Of a DNA stretch of 64,000 bases, positions 36,071 to 44,837 are shown piece by piece (positions within the stretch are counted from its first letter, which is position 1; each line of letters begins with the position of its first letter). The DNA is from Saccharothrix luteola (GTDB lineage Bacteria > Actinomycetota > Actinomycetes > Mycobacteriales > Pseudonocardiaceae), in the NCBI RefSeq assembly GCF_020859565.1, contig NZ_JAJHUO010000035.1, positions 3,058 to 67,057 on the forward strand, read 5' to 3'. Below the pieces are notes generated by a model, which was not told the origin of the DNA, made no database searches, and saw only the letters and a list, made by a program, of their open reading frames with translations. A program made the translations under genes and the position numbers.

Positions 36071-37080
36071 CCCGGCGGTGACGCGGCCTCCTCCTCGTCG
36101 GCGCGTCGCCGGCTGCGCAGGCTGGTCACGGTGACGACGGCGAGCACGCCGATGATCACCACCAGCGAGACCGGGGTGGGGATCTCGGGCACGCCCGGCC
36201 AGATGCCGTGCGCCCAGTGCAGCACCAGCTTCGCGCCGATGAACCCCAGGATGATCGCCAGCCCGTGGTTGAGGTGGACGAGCTTGGCCAGCGCGGTGTG
36301 CAGCACGAAGTACAGGGCGCGCAGGCCGAGCAGGGCGAACGCGTTCGTGGCGAACACCAGGTAGGGGTCGTCGGTGATGCCGTAGACCGCCGGCACCGAG
36401 TCGACGGCGAACACCACGTCGGTGGCGAAGACCGCGACCACCACGACGGCCAACGGCGTGAGCGCACGTCGGCCGTGCTCGCGCACGGTGAGGCGGGTGC
36501 CGCGGTAGTCGTCGGTGACGGGCATCAGCCGCCGCAACAGCCGGACCGACCGCATCCGCGACACGTCACGCTCGGCGGCGGGTCCGCTGACCGCGTCGTG
36601 GAGCAGCTTCACCGCCGAGGCGAACAGGATGAGCCCGAACACCAGGAACGCCCACGTGCCCGCCGACAGCATCGCCGCGCCGGCCGCGATGAACACGCCG
36701 CGCAACACCAAGGCGCCGACGATGCCGTAGAGCAGCACGCGCTGCTGCACCTCGGAGGGGACCGCGAAGGCCGCGAGCAGCAGCATGAACACGAACAGGT
36801 TGTCCACCGACAGGGACTTCTCGACCACGAACCCGGTCATGAACTCCAGCGCCGGGTCGCTGCCGGCCGTGCTCCACAGCCAGAGGCCGAACACCACCGG
36901 CAGCGTGAGGTAGAACACCGACCACCCCGCGGCTTCGCGCATCGACACGTCGTGCGGACGGCGGGTGACCACGAAGTCGGCGATCAGCAGCGCGACCAGG
37001 ACGGCGATGCTGATCAACCACAGGACCGGCGACCCGACGGAGTCGGCGGGGTTCGCCGCGACGGCGACGTGCACAGGCAT
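36067..37080 (-). CDS. TerC/Alx-family membrane protein, likely metal (Mn2+) exporter
   Basis: 337 aa with about nine membrane helices. Family signatures are FVVEKSLSVDNLFVFMLLL and AVFATDVVFAVDSVPAVYGIT, with conserved acidic residues in the membrane, and DPYLVFATNAFALLGLRALYF. TerC/Alx/MeeF proteins are linked to manganese efflux or loading of exported metalloenzymes. ATG 37080 with GAGGAG upstream. Preceded by a probable yybP-ykoY riboswitch, which supports the manganese role. Confidence 0.9.
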   Translation of the reverse strand: MPVHVAVAANPADSVGSPVLWLISIAVLVALLIADFVVTRRPHDVSMREAAGWSVFYLTLPVVFGLWLWSTAGSDPALEFMTGFVVEKSLSVDNLFVFMLLLAAFAVPSEVQQRVLLYGIVGALVLRGVFIAAGAAMLSAGTWAFLVFGLILFASAVKLLHDAVSGPAAERDVSRMRSVRLLRRLMPVTDDYRGTRLTVREHGRRALTPLAVVVVAVFATDVVFAVDSVPAVYGITDDPYLVFATNAFALLGLRALYFVLHTALAKLVHLNHGLAIILGFIGAKLVLHWAHGIWPGVPEIPTPVSLVVIIGVLAVVTVTSLRSRRRADEEEAASPPG

Positions 37081-37102
37081 CAAGGCTCCTCGAACGTGGC
37101 AG

Positions 37103-37199
37103 TCCGAGGTCTCCTTCACCCTGGCGGGCGGCCCACCGGGGACACCTCTCGGGATGTCCGTACTGACCGGCCGGGCACTTGGGAAGTACTCCCCTCGAC
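37103..37199 (-). promoter_or_regulatory. Probable yybP-ykoY (Mn2+) riboswitch in the TerC leader
   Basis: The minus-strand leader begins cgaggGGAGTA and, about 80 bases later, closes with GAGAcctcg: the P1 stem cgagg (37193-37197) pairs with cctcg (37105-37109), leaving GGAGTA on the 5' side and an A-rich GAAGGAGA on the 3' side. This is the layout of yybP-ykoY aptamers (GGGGAGUA ... AGACC). An internal hairpin (ggacatcccgagaggtgtcc) would be the third stem. Gene context (TerC) is the commonest one for this class. Not checked with a covariance model. Confidence 0.72.
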
Positions 37200-37288
37200 C
37201 CCAGTATCGGGCACCGCGTCCGGTGAGTAAAGCGATGGTCAAGAAGTGGGACGGGCCGTCGCCGTCCCGACGGCGGCGGCCCGTCCGG

Positions 37289-37531
37289 TCACCGCCCCGT
37301 GCCGGGGTAGGGGAGCAGCGCCATCTCCCGTGCGTTCTTGATGGCGGTGGCGACCTGGCGTTGTTGTTGCGGTGTGAGGCCGGTGACCCGGCGGGAGCGG
37401 ATCTTGCCGCGGTCGGAGATGAACTTCCGCAGCAGGGTCGCGTCCTTCCAGTCCACTGTGGTCACGCCCTCCTTGCTCAGCAGGTTCACCCGGCGCTTCG
37501 GCGCGCGTCCGGTCCTGGCCACCCGGCTCAC
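37289..37531 (-). CDS. rpsR: Ribosomal protein S18, Zn-independent (C-minus) paralogue
   Basis: 80 aa small-subunit protein bS18. Contains no cysteine and so no zinc site. Typical core VDWKDATLLRKFISDRGKIRSRRVTGLT. Overlaps the S14 stop by four bases. Last gene of the alternative ribosomal operon expressed under zinc starvation. Confidence 0.95.
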   Translation of the reverse strand: MSRVARTGRAPKRRVNLLSKEGVTTVDWKDATLLRKFISDRGKIRSRRVTGLTPQQQRQVATAIKNAREMALLPYPGTGR

Positions 37532-37824
37532 CAGCTCGACTTGCTGACGCCGGGCAGCTCGCCCCGGTGCGCCATCTCGCGCAGTCGGATGCGGGACAGG
37601 CCGAACGCGCGGTTGAACGCGCGGGGGCGGCCGTCCACGGCGTCCCGGTTGCGCAGCCGGGTGGGGCTGGCGTCCCGGGGCAACCCCTGCAACGCCCGCT
37701 GGGCCTCGTCGCGGCGCTCGGGGTCGGTGCGGATGATCTCCTTCAGCTCCGCGCGGCGCTCGGCGTGCCGGGCGACGACCTCCCGCCGCCGCCGGTCCGC
37801 GGCGATCTTGGACTTCTTGGCCAT
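37528..37824 (-). CDS. rpsN: Ribosomal protein S14, Zn-independent paralogue
   Basis: 98 aa, the long uS14 form without the CxxC pairs of zinc-type S14. Conserved SPTRLRNRDAVDGRPRAFNR and FGLSRIRLREMAHRGELPG. Start overlaps the L33 stop by one base (TGATG). Probably incorporated into ribosomes when zinc is scarce. Confidence 0.95.
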   Translation of the reverse strand: MAKKSKIAADRRRREVVARHAERRAELKEIIRTDPERRDEAQRALQGLPRDASPTRLRNRDAVDGRPRAFNRAFGLSRIRLREMAHRGELPGVSKSSW

Positions 37825-37991
37825 CAGCGCTCCTCGCGGAAGTCGACGTGCTTGCGCACGACCGGGTCGAACTTGCGCAGCACCATGCGGTCGGGGTAGT
37901 TGCGCCGGTTCTTGCGGGTGACGTAGGTGTAGCCGGTGCCCGCCGTGGAGCGGAGCTTGATGATCGGCCGGACGTCGTTGCCCTTGGCCAT
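37824..37991 (-). CDS. rpmG: Ribosomal protein L33, Zn-independent paralogue
   Basis: 55 aa. MAKGNDVRPIIKLRSTAG start and YVTRKNRRNYPDRMVLRKFDPV, the cysteine-free L33 form. Overlaps L28 and S14 by one base on each side (TGATG). Confidence 0.95.
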   Translation of the reverse strand: MAKGNDVRPIIKLRSTAGTGYTYVTRKNRRNYPDRMVLRKFDPVVRKHVDFREER

Positions 37992-38230
37992 CAGACCTTC
38001 TCCCCCCGGGCGCGCAGTTCCGCGACCACCGATTCGATGCCGCGCCGGTCCACCGTCTTGATCGCCTTGGTGGACAGGGTCAGCACGACGTGCCGGTTCT
38101 CCGAGGGCAGCCAGTACCGGCGGCGCTGCGTGTTGGGCAGCCACCGGCGCGACGTGCGCCGGTTCGAGTGCGAGACCTGTTTGCCGAACCCCGGTTTGCG
38201 GCCGGTCAGCCGGCAGTGGCGCGAGGACAC
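37991..38230 (-). CDS. rpmB: Ribosomal protein L28, Zn-independent paralogue
   Basis: 79 aa from GTG 38230, with GGAGG four bases upstream. SSRHCRLTGRKPGFGKQVSHSNRRTSRRW is the L28 N-terminus. It keeps one Cys but lacks the four-Cys zinc ribbon. First gene of the minus-strand half of the alternative ribosomal cluster, next to the Zur-like site. Confidence 0.95.
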   Translation of the reverse strand: MSSRHCRLTGRKPGFGKQVSHSNRRTSRRWLPNTQRRRYWLPSENRHVVLTLSTKAIKTVDRRGIESVVAELRARGEKV

Positions 38231-38245
38231 ACGACCTCCTGAATT

Positions 38246-38262
38246 GAAATGACAATCGTTTC
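38246..38262. promoter_or_regulatory. Zur-box-like dyad
   Basis: gaaatgacaatcgtttc is a near-perfect dyad (GAAAYGA-N3-TCRTTTC) in the 49-base gap between divergent rpmB and mrf. Position and symmetry fit zinc-uptake-regulator (Zur) boxes that repress C-minus ribosomal genes in actinobacteria. Confidence 0.7.
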
Positions 38263-38279
38263 CAGTTACCGTACCCCAC

Positions 38280-39374
38280 ATGGGAACCGAGGTGGTACTG
38301 GTGGCCGGGCTCGCCCACCACGACGTCGCCGACGAGGTCTGGCGCGCGTCACCGGGGTCGGTGCTGGTGCGCCACGACCTGAGCGGCCTGGCCGAGGGCG
38401 TGGTGCGCCGCTGGGTCGACGGTCGGCTGACCGTGCTGGAACTCGCGCACGGCTGCGTCTCGTGCACGTTGCGCCTGGACCTCCTGCCGCTGCTGCAAAG
38501 CCTCGACGGCCGGGTCGTGGTGCACCTGGACCCGGCGTTGGAACCGGAAGCCGTGTGCTTCGCCCTGCACGGGCTCGACGTCCGGGTCGAGGCCGTGATC
38601 ACGGTGGTCGACCGGACCACGTGGTTGGCCGACGCGACCGGGGACGCCACGCTGGCCGAGCGCGGCCTGGCCGCGGCTCCGGGCGACGAGCGCACCGTGG
38701 CGCAGGTCGTGGTGGGACAGGCCGAGTTCGCCGACGCGCTGGTGATGACGGGCGTCGGGGGCGGCGAGGTGCTGGACGCCGTGCTCGACCGCGTGTCACC
38801 GCGCGCGCCGCGCCACGACCTCGGCACGCTGGAGGTGCGCGCCCTGCTCGCCGCGATCCCGCCCGGCGCGCGCCGGGGACGCGTCGACGACGGCTTCGGG
38901 CCGTTGCTGCGCGGTCAGCCGCCGTTGGCGCCCGCGCACGGCGTGTCCGTCGTCCACTTCACGGCACGGCGCCCGTTCCACCCGATGCGGCTGCACCGCG
39001 CCCTGGACGTCCTGCTCGACGGCGTCGTGCGCACCCGCGGCCGGTTCTGGGTCGCCAGTCAGCCGGACGTCGCGCTGTGGCTGGAATCCGCCGGCGGCGC
39101 GCTGAACGTCGGCATGCTCGGCCCGTGGTTGGCGGCCGTGGAGGACTGGTCCGAAGTGGACGACGAGCGGCGGGCGACGGCGGCGGCGTGCTGGGACGCG
39201 GAGCACGGTGACCGCTCGCAGGAGCTGGTGGTGATCACCGCCTCCGCCGAGCCGGACGAGATCACGGCGGCGCTGCGCGAGGCGTTGGTGACCGACGAGG
39301 AGTCGGCGTTGAGCGACGAACTGGAGTTCGTCGACCCGTTCGCCGAGTGGCACGACCAGATGGAGGAGCTGTGA
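38280..39374 (+). CDS. mrf: COG0523/CobW-like protein, Mrf type (ribosome hibernation recruiting factor)
   Basis: 364 aa. Belongs to the CobW/COG0523 family by overall architecture: a CxxC motif in HGCVSCTLRLDLLP, VITVVDRTTWL, and a C-terminal CobW_C domain (RPFHPMRLHRALD, RGRFWVASQPD). The N-terminal P-loop is degenerate (VLVAGLAHHDVADE with no GKT), so nucleotide binding is doubtful. In mycobacteria the COG0523 gene inside the C-minus ribosomal operon is Mrf, which brings the hibernation factor to zinc-depleted ribosomes. The same context here supports that call. Stop overlaps the L31 start (GTGA). Confidence 0.85.
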   Translation: MGTEVVLVAGLAHHDVADEVWRASPGSVLVRHDLSGLAEGVVRRWVDGRLTVLELAHGCVSCTLRLDLLPLLQSLDGRVVVHLDPALEPEAVCFALHGLDVRVEAVITVVDRTTWLADATGDATLAERGLAAAPGDERTVAQVVVGQAEFADALVMTGVGGGEVLDAVLDRVSPRAPRHDLGTLEVRALLAAIPPGARRGRVDDGFGPLLRGQPPLAPAHGVSVVHFTARRPFHPMRLHRALDVLLDGVVRTRGRFWVASQPDVALWLESAGGALNVGMLGPWLAAVEDWSEVDDERRATAAACWDAEHGDRSQELVVITASAEPDEITAALREALVTDEESALSDELEFVDPFAEWHDQMEEL

Positions 39375-39622
39375 AGCAGGGCATCCACCCCGACTACCAC
39401 CCGGTGGTCTTCCAGGACCAGGCGACCGGGAAGGCGTTCCTGACCCGGTCCACGGCCACGTCGACCCGCACGATCGACTGGGAGGACGGCAACACCTACC
39501 CGTTGATCACCGTCGACATCACCGCGGACTCCCACCCGTTCTGGACCGGCAACCAGCGGGTCATGGACACCGCCGGCCGCGTGGAGAAGTTCAACCGCCG
39601 CTACGGGAAGAGGGCCCGCTGA
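39371..39622 (+). CDS. rpmE2: Ribosomal protein L31 type B (Zn-independent)
   Basis: 83 aa from GTG 39371 overlapping the mrf stop. KQGIHPDYHPVVFQDQATG and SHPFWTGNQRVMDTAGRVEKFNRRYG are type B L31 hallmarks. The CxxC zinc motif of type A is absent. Confidence 0.95.
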   Translation: MKQGIHPDYHPVVFQDQATGKAFLTRSTATSTRTIDWEDGNTYPLITVDITADSHPFWTGNQRVMDTAGRVEKFNRRYGKRAR

Positions 39623-39783
39623 TGGCCGTGCCGAAGCGCAAGACCTCGCGCAGCAACACCCGCCACCGCCGGTCGCGGTGGAAGGCCACCGCGCCGGACC
39701 TCGTCCCGGTGACCACCCTCGACGGCCGCCGGCTCACCGTGCCGCGCCGACTGGTGGCCGCCTACCGGCGCGGCCTGCTGTGA
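39622..39783 (+). CDS. rpmF: Ribosomal protein L32, Zn-independent paralogue
   Basis: 53 aa: MAVPKRKTSRSNTRHRRSRW, then TTLDGRRLTVPRRLVAAYRRGLL. The four zinc-binding Cys of ordinary L32 are missing. ATG overlaps the L31 stop by one base. Last gene of the plus-strand arm. Confidence 0.95.
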   Translation: MAVPKRKTSRSNTRHRRSRWKATAPDLVPVTTLDGRRLTVPRRLVAAYRRGLL

Positions 39784-39897
39784 CCACCGGGCGGGCGTGA
39801 CCACCGGGTAGGTGCCGCGGAGTCCGCCGAAGTGCGACGACACCGAGTCCAGGTGACGATGGCCGGGCGCACCAGGCGCACGGACGAGGACTCGGTG

Positions 39898-41139
39898 ATG
39901 GGCTTGTCAGCAGTGCCGGCCACGGACGACCGACCGCCGACGACCGGTCGGCGGGCGCTGATGCTCGGGCTGGCCACGGTCGGGTTCGCGCTGAACTTCT
40001 GGGCCTGGGCGCTGCTGAGCCCGCTGGGACCGCGGTTCAAGGACGACCTGGGGCTGAGCGCGTTCCAGCAGGCGTTGCTGGTCGCGGTCCCGGTGGTGGT
40101 GGGGTCGGTCGGGCGGATACCGGTCGGCGCGCTCACCGATCGGTTCGGCGGCCGGGTGATGTTCCCGCTGGTCTCGGCGGTGACGATCGTGCCGGTGCTG
40201 TTCCTCGGGCTGGTCGGGCACACGTCGCTGGCCGCGCTGCTCGTCGGCGGGTTCTTCCTGGGCGTGGGCGGCACGGCGTTCGCGGTCGGCGTGCCGTTCG
40301 TCAACCTGTGGTTCCCGCCCGAGCGGCGCGGCCTGGCGATCGGGATCTTCGGCGCGGGCATGGGCGGCACCGCGATCAGCGCCCTGACCACGGTGAAGCT
40401 GGTCGAGCGGTGGGGCGTGGCGACGCCGTTCGTGGTGACGGCGGTCGTGCTGGCGGTCTACGCGGTCGTCGCGGCCGTGCTGCTGCGCGACGCGCCGGGG
40501 CGGACGGTGCCGACCGGGTCGGTGGCCGCCCGGATGCTGGCCACCGCGCGGCTGCCCCTCACGTGGCAGGCGTCGGCGCTGTACGCGGTGGCGTTCGGCG
40601 GGTTCGTCGCGTTCTCGGTGTACCTGCCCGCCTACCTCGGCGCCGCCTACGGCCTGACGCAGGCGGACGCGGCCAACCGGATGGCCGGGTTCGTGCTGCT
40701 CGCGGTCGTGATGCGCCCGGTGGGCGGTTGGCTGTCGGACCGGTCGGACCCGGCCCGGGTGCTCGTCGCCTGCCTGGCCGTGGTGACCGCGGGCGCGGCG
40801 GTGCAGGCGTTCACGCCGGGGCTGGTGCCGCTGGGCACGATCGCGTTCCTGGCCATGGCCGCCGCGCTCGGCGCGGGCAGCGGCGCGGTGTTCGCGCTGG
40901 TCGCGCTGCTCGCGCCGGCGGACAAGGTCGGCTCGGTCACCGGCGTGGTCGGTGCGGCGGGCGGGCTCGGCGGGTTCGTGCCGCCGCTGGTGATGGGCGC
41001 CCTCTACGGCGCGCTGTCCTCGTACGCGCTCGGGCTCGCCGCGCTCGCCGTCGTCGCCCTGGCCGCGCTCCTCTTCACCGCGACCGCCGTGCGTCGTGCC
41101 GTGCGCGCGGCCACGCCGGGGGAAGGGGCGACGACGTGA
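39898..41139 (+). CDS. narK: Nitrate/nitrite transporter NarK (MFS)
   Basis: 413 aa, twelve membrane helices. NarK signatures: FALNFWAWALLSPLGPRFKDDLGLS (helix 1), GRIPVGALTDRFGGR and FGAGMGGTAISALTTV in the nitrate-signature region, with a matching GAAGGLGGFVPPLVMG in the second half. ATG with GAGGA upstream; stop overlaps narG (GTGA). Imports nitrate and may exchange nitrite for the downstream reductase. Confidence 0.93.
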   Translation: MGLSAVPATDDRPPTTGRRALMLGLATVGFALNFWAWALLSPLGPRFKDDLGLSAFQQALLVAVPVVVGSVGRIPVGALTDRFGGRVMFPLVSAVTIVPVLFLGLVGHTSLAALLVGGFFLGVGGTAFAVGVPFVNLWFPPERRGLAIGIFGAGMGGTAISALTTVKLVERWGVATPFVVTAVVLAVYAVVAAVLLRDAPGRTVPTGSVAARMLATARLPLTWQASALYAVAFGGFVAFSVYLPAYLGAAYGLTQADAANRMAGFVLLAVVMRPVGGWLSDRSDPARVLVACLAVVTAGAAVQAFTPGLVPLGTIAFLAMAAALGAGSGAVFALVALLAPADKVGSVTGVVGAAGGLGGFVPPLVMGALYGALSSYALGLAALAVVALAALLFTATAVRRAVRAATPGEGATT

Positions 41140-44100
41140 GCACCGGGACCGGACCGCCTCCGGCCGGCGTCGGGCTGGACGGCGCACTGGCCGAGGCCCT
41201 GGTGCGCACCCGCCGGTTCTTCACCCGCGCCGACATCTCGCCGGACCTGCGGACGTTGCACGAGATCGGCGGGCGGCAGGCGGACGAGTTCTACCGGGAC
41301 CGGTGGAGCCACGACAAGGTGGTGCGTTCCACCCATGGGGTGAACTGCACCGGGTCGTGCTCGTGGAAGGTCTACGTCAAGGACGGGATCATCACGTGGG
41401 AGGCGCAGCAGACCGACTACCCGTCCGCGGGCCCGGACCGCCCGGAGTACGAGCCGCGCGGCTGCCCGCGCGGCGCCGCGTTCTCCTGGTACACCTACTC
41501 GCCGACCCGCGTGCGGTACCCGTACGTGCGGGGCGTGCTGCTGGAGATGTACCGGGAGGCCAAGGCGCGCACCGGCGATCCCGTGCTGGCGTGGGCCGAC
41601 GTCGTGGAGGACCCCGAGCGGGCACGGCGGTACAAGGCGGCGCGGGGCAGGGGCGGCCTGGTGCGCGCGTCGTGGGACGAGGCGACCGAGATGGTCGCCG
41701 CCGCGCACGTGCACACGATCAAGGCCTACGGGCCGGACCGGGTCGCCGGCTTCTCCCCGATCCCCGCCATGTCGATGGTGTCGCACGCCTCGGGCGCGCG
41801 GTTCGTGTCGCTCCTGGGCGGCGCGATGCTGTCGTTCTACGACTGGTACGCGGACCTGCCGGTGGCCTCGCCGCAGGTGTTCGGCGACCAGACCGACGTC
41901 CCTGAATCGGGTGATTGGTGGGACGCCGGCTACCTGGTCATGTGGGGCTCCAACCTGCCCGTGACCCGCACGCCGGACGCGCACTGGATGGCCGAGGCGC
42001 GCTACCGGGGGCAGAAGGTCGTCGCGGTGTCGCCGGACTACGCCGACAACGTGAAGTTCGCCGACGAGTGGCTGGCGGCCCAGCCCGGCACGGACGGCGC
42101 GCTGGCGATGGCGATGGGCCACGTGATCCTGCGCGAGTTCTTCGTCGACCGCCGAGTGCCGTACTTCACCGACTACGCCAAGCGCTACACCGACCTGCCG
42201 TTCCTGGTCCGCCTCGACCGGCACGGCGACGTCCACCGGCCCGGGAAGTTCCTCACCGCCGCCGACCTGCCCGACCACGCCGGCCAGGAGCACGCGGCGT
42301 TCAAGACCGTCCTGCTCGACTCGGCCTCCGGTGGGCCCGCGGTGCCCGGCGGTTCGCTCGGTTTCCGCTTCGGCGAGCACGGCGCGGGCCGGTGGAACCT
42401 CGACCTCGGCGACGTCGACCCGCTGCTGTCCGCGCACGGCGGCGAGTCGGTGGAGGTGGAGCTGCCGCGGTTCGACTCACCGGGTGGTGCGGCGACGACC
42501 GCGCGCCGAGGCGTCCCCGTGCGGCACGTCGGCGGGCACCTGGTCACCACGGTGTTCGACCTGCTGCTCGCGCAGTACGGCGTGCGCCGCGACGGCCTCC
42601 CCGGCGTCTGGCCCAGCGGCTACGAGGACGCCACCCAGCCGTGCACGCCCGCGTGGCAGGAGGCGATTACGGGCGTCCCGGCGAGCGCCGCCGCCCGGAT
42701 CGCCCGGGAGTTCGCCGCCAACGCCGAGGACACCCGCGGCCGGTCGATGATCATCATGGGCGCCGGGACCAACCACTGGTTCCACTCGGACACGATCTAC
42801 CGCGCGTTCCTGGCGCTGACGACGCTCACCGGCTGCCAGGGCGTCAACGGTGGCGGCTGGGCGCACTACGTCGGGCAGGAGAAGTGCCGTCCGGTCACCG
42901 GGTGGTCGCAGCTCGCGTTCGGGCTGGACTGGTCGCGCCCGCCGCGCCAGATGATCCAGACCGCGTACTGGTACCTGCACACCGACCAGTTCCGCTACGA
43001 CCGGTTCGGCGCGGACACCCTCGCCTCCGCCACGACCGGTGGCCGGCTCGCGGGCAGGACCACCGCCGACGTGATCGCCCAGTCCGCGCGGATGGGCTGG
43101 ATGCCGTCCTACCCGACGTTCGACCGCAACCCCCTCGACCTGGCCGACGACGCCGAGCGGGCCGGGCTGCCGGTGGGGGAGCACGTCGTCGCGGAGCTGA
43201 AGGCCGGCCGGCTGCGCTTCGCCTGCGAGGACCCCGACTCGCCGGAGAACTTCCCGCGCGTGCTGAGCATCTGGCGGGCCAACCTGCTCGGCTCGTCCGG
43301 CAAGGGCAACGAGTACTTCCTCAAGCACCTGCTGGGCGCCGACCACTCGCTGCGCGCGACCGAGACCCCGCCGGAGCACCGGCCGCGCGACGTGGTCTGG
43401 CACGACGAGGCGCCGGTCGGCAAGCTGGACCTGCTGCTGTCACTGGACTTCCGGATGACCAGCACCACCCTGTTCTCCGACGTCGTGCTGCCCGCCGCGA
43501 CCTGGTACGAGAAGCACGACCTCAACACCACCGACATGCACCCGTTCGTGCACTCGTTCAACCCGGCGATCGCACCGCCGTGGCAGACCCGCACGGACTG
43601 GGACGCGTTCCAGGCCATCGCGCAGGTCTTCAGCACGCTGGCGCAGGAGCACCTGGGCGTGCGCCGGGACGTCGTGGCCACACCGCTGATGCACGACACC
43701 CCAGACGAGCTCGCCACCCCGCACGGCGTGGTGCGCGACTGGAAGGCGGGCGAGTGCGAGCCGGTCCCCGGCGTGACCATGCCGAAGCTCGCGGTGGTGG
43801 AACGCGACTACACCGCGATCGGGGCCAAGATGGGCGCGCTCGGCCCGCTGGCCGACTCGCTCGGCGCCACCACGAAGGGCGTCACCTTCCGCGTCGAACG
43901 GGAGGTGGAGCGCCTGCGGCAGCAGAACGGCGCCATCCGCGGCGGCCCCGCCGACGGCCGACCGTCGCTCGTGCGCGACGTGCACGCGTGCGAGGCGATC
44001 CTCGCCCTGTCCGGCACCACGAACGGCCACCTGGCCACCCAGGGCTTCCGCACGCTCGAACAGCGCACCGGGACGCCGCTGGCCGACCTCGCCGCCGAGC

Positions 44101-44837
44101 ACGAGGGCAAGCGGATCACCTTCGCCGACACGCAGGCCGCGCCGGTGCCGGTGATCACCTCGCCCGAGTGGTCCGGATCGGAGACCGGGGGACGCCGCTA
44201 CTCACCGTTCACGATCAACGTCGAGCGCCTCAAGCCCTGGCACACCCTCACCGGCCGCCAGCACTTCTACCTCGACCACGACTGGATGGCCGAGCTGGGC
44301 GAGCAGCTGCCGGTGTTCCGGCCACCGCTGGACATGCACGCCCTGTTCGGCGAACCCCGCGTCGGCGAGCGGGGCGAGCTGGGCGTCACCGTGCGGTACC
44401 TGACGCCGCACTCCAAGTGGTCCATCCACTCCGAGTACCAGGACAACCTGTTCATGCTCAGCCTGTCGCGCGGCGGGCAGACCATCTGGCTGTCCAAAGA
44501 GGACGCGGCGAAGATCGGCGTGGCCGACAACGACTGGATCGAGGCGGTCAACCGCAACGGCGTCGTGGTCGCGCGGGCGGTGGTGTCGCACCGGATGCCG
44601 GAGGGCACGGTCTACATGCACCACGCCCAGGACCGGCTGATCGACGTGCCGCGCGCGGAGACCTCCGGCAAGCGCGGTGGCATCCACAACTCGTTGACCA
44701 GGTTGTTGATCAAGCCCTCGCACCTGATCGGCGGCTACGCCCAGCTGTCGTTCGCGTTCAACTACCTCGGCCCGACGGGCAACCAGCGCGACGAGGTGAC
44801 CGTGATCCGCCGTCGCGGCCAGGAGGTGCGGTACTGA
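41136..44837 (+). CDS. narG: Respiratory nitrate reductase alpha subunit NarG
   Basis: 1233 aa Mo-bisMGD catalytic subunit reducing nitrate to nitrite with quinol electrons. The N-terminal FS0 cluster motif is His67-x3-Cys71-x3-Cys75-x34-Cys110. Molybdenum is probably held by Asp241 in YDWYADLP, followed by GDQTDVPESGDWW and MWGSNLPVTRTPDAHW. No Tat signal, so cytoplasmic-facing as usual for Nar. GTG start overlapping narK. First of four tightly overlapping nar genes. Confidence 0.97.
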   Translation: MSTGTGPPPAGVGLDGALAEALVRTRRFFTRADISPDLRTLHEIGGRQADEFYRDRWSHDKVVRSTHGVNCTGSCSWKVYVKDGIITWEAQQTDYPSAGPDRPEYEPRGCPRGAAFSWYTYSPTRVRYPYVRGVLLEMYREAKARTGDPVLAWADVVEDPERARRYKAARGRGGLVRASWDEATEMVAAAHVHTIKAYGPDRVAGFSPIPAMSMVSHASGARFVSLLGGAMLSFYDWYADLPVASPQVFGDQTDVPESGDWWDAGYLVMWGSNLPVTRTPDAHWMAEARYRGQKVVAVSPDYADNVKFADEWLAAQPGTDGALAMAMGHVILREFFVDRRVPYFTDYAKRYTDLPFLVRLDRHGDVHRPGKFLTAADLPDHAGQEHAAFKTVLLDSASGGPAVPGGSLGFRFGEHGAGRWNLDLGDVDPLLSAHGGESVEVELPRFDSPGGAATTARRGVPVRHVGGHLVTTVFDLLLAQYGVRRDGLPGVWPSGYEDATQPCTPAWQEAITGVPASAAARIAREFAANAEDTRGRSMIIMGAGTNHWFHSDTIYRAFLALTTLTGCQGVNGGGWAHYVGQEKCRPVTGWSQLAFGLDWSRPPRQMIQTAYWYLHTDQFRYDRFGADTLASATTGGRLAGRTTADVIAQSARMGWMPSYPTFDRNPLDLADDAERAGLPVGEHVVAELKAGRLRFACEDPDSPENFPRVLSIWRANLLGSSGKGNEYFLKHLLGADHSLRATETPPEHRPRDVVWHDEAPVGKLDLLLSLDFRMTSTTLFSDVVLPAATWYEKHDLNTTDMHPFVHSFNPAIAPPWQTRTDWDAFQAIAQVFSTLAQEHLGVRRDVVATPLMHDTPDELATPHGVVRDWKAGECEPVPGVTMPKLAVVERDYTAIGAKMGALGPLADSLGATTKGVTFRVEREVERLRQQNGAIRGGPADGRPSLVRDVHACEAILALSGTTNGHLATQGFRTLEQRTGTPLADLAAEHEGKRITFADTQAAPVPVITSPEWSGSETGGRRYSPFTINVERLKPWHTLTGRQHFYLDHDWMAELGEQLPVFRPPLDMHALFGEPRVGERGELGVTVRYLTPHSKWSIHSEYQDNLFMLSLSRGGQTIWLSKEDAAKIGVADNDWIEAVNRNGVVVARAVVSHRMPEGTVYMHHAQDRLIDVPRAETSGKRGGIHNSLTRLLIKPSHLIGGYAQLSFAFNYLGPTGNQRDEVTVIRRRGQEVRY

